NCBI GenBank assembly: GCA_958349075.1
Contig: CATWBR010000259.1
Span: forward strand, 1-6,509
Length of the DNA stretch: 6,509 bases
Reading direction: 5' to 3'
Origin: an uncultured Clostridium sp.
GTDB lineage: Bacteria > Bacillota > Clostridia > Lachnospirales > Lachnospiraceae
Shown here: in pieces, positions 4,850 through 6,509 of the stretch
Numbering within the stretch: the first letter of the stretch is position 1
Layout of the letters: the number at the start of each line of letters is the position of its first letter
Position numbers and translations under genes: made by a program
The notes under the pieces: generated by a model
What the model saw: only the letters and a program-made list of their open reading frames with translations
Told to the model about the DNA's origin: nothing
Databases searched by the model: none

Positions 4850-6487
4850 TTAATTAAAAGCGTCTCTCCCTGCCGAAGAAACGGATGCGATCTTTTTTCT
4901 GATCGCCAGCACCGCGGACGGTGCCACCGAAAGTTCATCAATTCCCGCTGCTATCAGTTGCTCCGTCGCCTCGGGATCGGCGGCCAGCTCACCGCAGATT
5001 CCCGCCCAGATCCCATTTTTATGTGCATTTTCACACACTATCTTTATCATTCTAAAAACAGCAGGATGGTACGGATCATAAAACCGGTCAAGTTTGTCGT
5101 TCTGCCGATCAATGGCAAGCGTATACTGTGTCAGATCGTTTGTTCCGATGCTGAAAAAATCAACCTCCCGGGCCAGTTCACCGCTTATCATCACGGCGGC
5201 CGGTGTTTCTATCATAATTCCATGCCTGATTGTGCCGAACCCCATGTTCTCCTGTGAAAGCTCTTTTTTAGCCGCCTCTACGATCCCCCTGACTTCATGG
5301 ACTTCCCGCACAGAGGTTATCATCGGGTACATTACTGAAAGTGAGCCATACAGCCCCGCCCGCAGCAGGGCCCTCATCTGCGTTTTGAAAATCTCCCTGC
5401 GCTCCAGGCAGATACGTATGCCGCGGAACCCCAGCGCCGGATTTTCTTCCTCCGGCAGCCCAAAATAAGGAATCCTTTTATCAGCCCCTATATCCATTGT
5501 CCGGATAATTACCTCCCGGTTCCCCATCTTCTCCAATACATTTTTATAGGTGCGGAACTGTTCCTCCTCCGTCGGATAATCACTGTTCTGCAAATAGAGG
5601 AACTCGCTGCGGAAAAGACCGATTCCCCCGGCATCGCTTTTACAGGCGGAATCCAGGTCGCCTTCTCCGGCAATATTGGTATACAGTCTTATTGTTTTCC
5701 CGTCCCGTGTGACTGTCTCCTTCCCCCTGAACTCATTCAGAAGGAGTTCCCCTTCCTCCTCACGGCCAATCTGCCGCCGTATTGCGGCCGTCTGCTCCGG
5801 GTCCGGATCAATGCAGACCAAACCTTTTTCACCGTCAATGGCCGCCAGGCGTCCATTCCACTCCTCTGAGATTTCTACTCCCATCAGTGCCGGGATCCCC
5901 ATTGTCCTTGCGAGGATTGCCGTATGGGAATTCAGGGAACCATTTTTTATAATAAAGCCCAGGATTCTGTTCTTATCCATCCGAAGTGTTTCACTGGGGG
6001 CAAGATCTTCTGAAATTACAATTCTCTGATCTTCCGGAAAGTCTATTTCCCAATCCCTCTCACCTAACGCCGATATAAGGCGCTCCGATATGTCGGCAAT
6101 ATCAAGGGCCCTTGCCCTCATATAGTCCCCCTCCATACCTTCAAATTCGCGCTGCAGCAGACAGGAAACCTGTGATACCGCATATTCCGCATTTACGCCT
6201 TCAGCAGTGATTAAGTTTTTTATCTCTCCGGCAAAATCGTCATCTTCCATCATCATGAGGTGCGCCTCAAAAATAGCGGCCTCCTCCTCTCCAATTTCTT
6301 TTAGAGCCTTTTCATACAGACTGTTCAGATCATCAGCAGCCCTTTTCTGTGCCTTCTCAAACCGCGCCAATTCCTGCGCGGCATCACCGACAATCCTTTT
6401 TTCTATATCCGGCCTGTTTTTCCTGTACAGCCAGACCTTCCCTATTGCACTTTTATTTAATACTGCTTTTCCGGTCCTGATTTCCAT
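4850..6487 (-). CDS. ptsI: PTS Enzyme I (phosphoenolpyruvate-protein phosphotransferase)
   Basis: Enzyme I is the cytoplasmic first step of the PTS: it takes phosphate from phosphoenolpyruvate and passes it to HPr. The protein is 545 residues from the ATG at 6487, somewhat shorter than the 570-575 of the E. coli and B. subtilis enzymes. Residues below count from that ATG. The N-terminal HPr-binding part includes IFEAHLMMMEDDDF. The phospho-histidine is H188 in NSHTAILARTMGIPAL. The C-terminal PEP-binding barrel shows GIGLFRSEFLY (R293), RTMDIGADKR (R329), NPALGFRGIR, MIETPAA (E427), FSIGTNDLTQY (N450, D451) and the active-site cysteine C498 in AGICGELAADP. All key residues are present, so it should be active. 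A TTG two codons upstream is a poorer start. No gene for HPr is visible, but only 22 bases remain upstream. No clear terminator follows. Confidence 0.96.
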   Translation of the reverse strand: MEIRTGKAVLNKSAIGKVWLYRKNRPDIEKRIVGDAAQELARFEKAQKRAADDLNSLYEKALKEIGEEEAAIFEAHLMMMEDDDFAGEIKNLITAEGVNAEYAVSQVSCLLQREFEGMEGDYMRARALDIADISERLISALGERDWEIDFPEDQRIVISEDLAPSETLRMDKNRILGFIIKNGSLNSHTAILARTMGIPALMGVEISEEWNGRLAAIDGEKGLVCIDPDPEQTAAIRRQIGREEEGELLLNEFRGKETVTRDGKTIRLYTNIAGEGDLDSACKSDAGGIGLFRSEFLYLQNSDYPTEEEQFRTYKNVLEKMGNREVIIRTMDIGADKRIPYFGLPEEENPALGFRGIRICLERREIFKTQMRALLRAGLYGSLSVMYPMITSVREVHEVRGIVEAAKKELSQENMGFGTIRHGIMIETPAAVMISGELAREVDFFSIGTNDLTQYTLAIDRQNDKLDRFYDPYHPAVFRMIKIVCENAHKNGIWAGICGELAADPEATEQLIAAGIDELSVAPSAVLAIRKKIASVSSAGRDAFN

Positions 6488-6509
6488 ATGCAATCACTCA
6501 CTAAATATT

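Noticed and set aside
6488..6493. TTG start for ptsI, two codons upstream of the ATG
   Set aside because: The ATG at 6487 gives the active-site histidine at position 188, next to the family's 189, and a TTG is not needed.

Overview
The window reads as a piece of a Firmicutes chromosome, most likely a Lachnospiraceae/Clostridia gut anaerobe. This is an inference from moderate GC content, Gram-positive style Shine-Dalgarno sites, the clostridial look of the Enzyme I active-site segment (NSHTAILARTMGIPAL) and the sucrose-type PTS permease with its own IIA domain. All genes recognised with confidence lie on the minus strand and are read from high to low coordinates. I see no tRNA, rRNA, CRISPR array, transposase or phage gene.

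In transcription order the layout is: ptsI, PTS Enzyme I (4850-6487); a DEDDh-type 3'-5' exonuclease with a C-terminal zinc-ribbon-like segment and basic tail (3747-4739); a rho-independent terminator (3676-3716); a sigma-A-type promoter and a LacI-family repressor, called scrR by context (2537-3529); a strong terminator (2456-2500); a regulatory region with a promoter flanked by two near-identical operators (2262-2338); scrA, a fused EIIBCA sucrose permease (195-2234); and the first 64 codons of scrB, a GH32 sucrose-6-phosphate hydrolase (1-193), which runs off the window.

The right-hand part is general phosphotransfer machinery (Enzyme I feeds phosphate from PEP to HPr and then to sugar permeases). 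The left-hand part is an inducible sucrose module: ScrA imports and phosphorylates sucrose, ScrB hydrolyses sucrose-6-phosphate, and ScrR probably represses scrAB through the two operators. ScrA and ScrB are separated by one base and are probably translationally coupled. The exonuclease sits between the two parts with its own terminator and has no evident link to sugar metabolism.

The most interesting regulatory signal is the operator architecture. Two 18-bp operators are arranged as mirror images around the exact centre of the scrA promoter core. A perfect 12-bp palindrome made of two copies of one operator half-site lies inside the 3' end of scrR, in a position reminiscent of lac O3. I find no convincing evidence of a wholly new system; the window is mostly a recognisable sucrose PTS locus with some unusual details.
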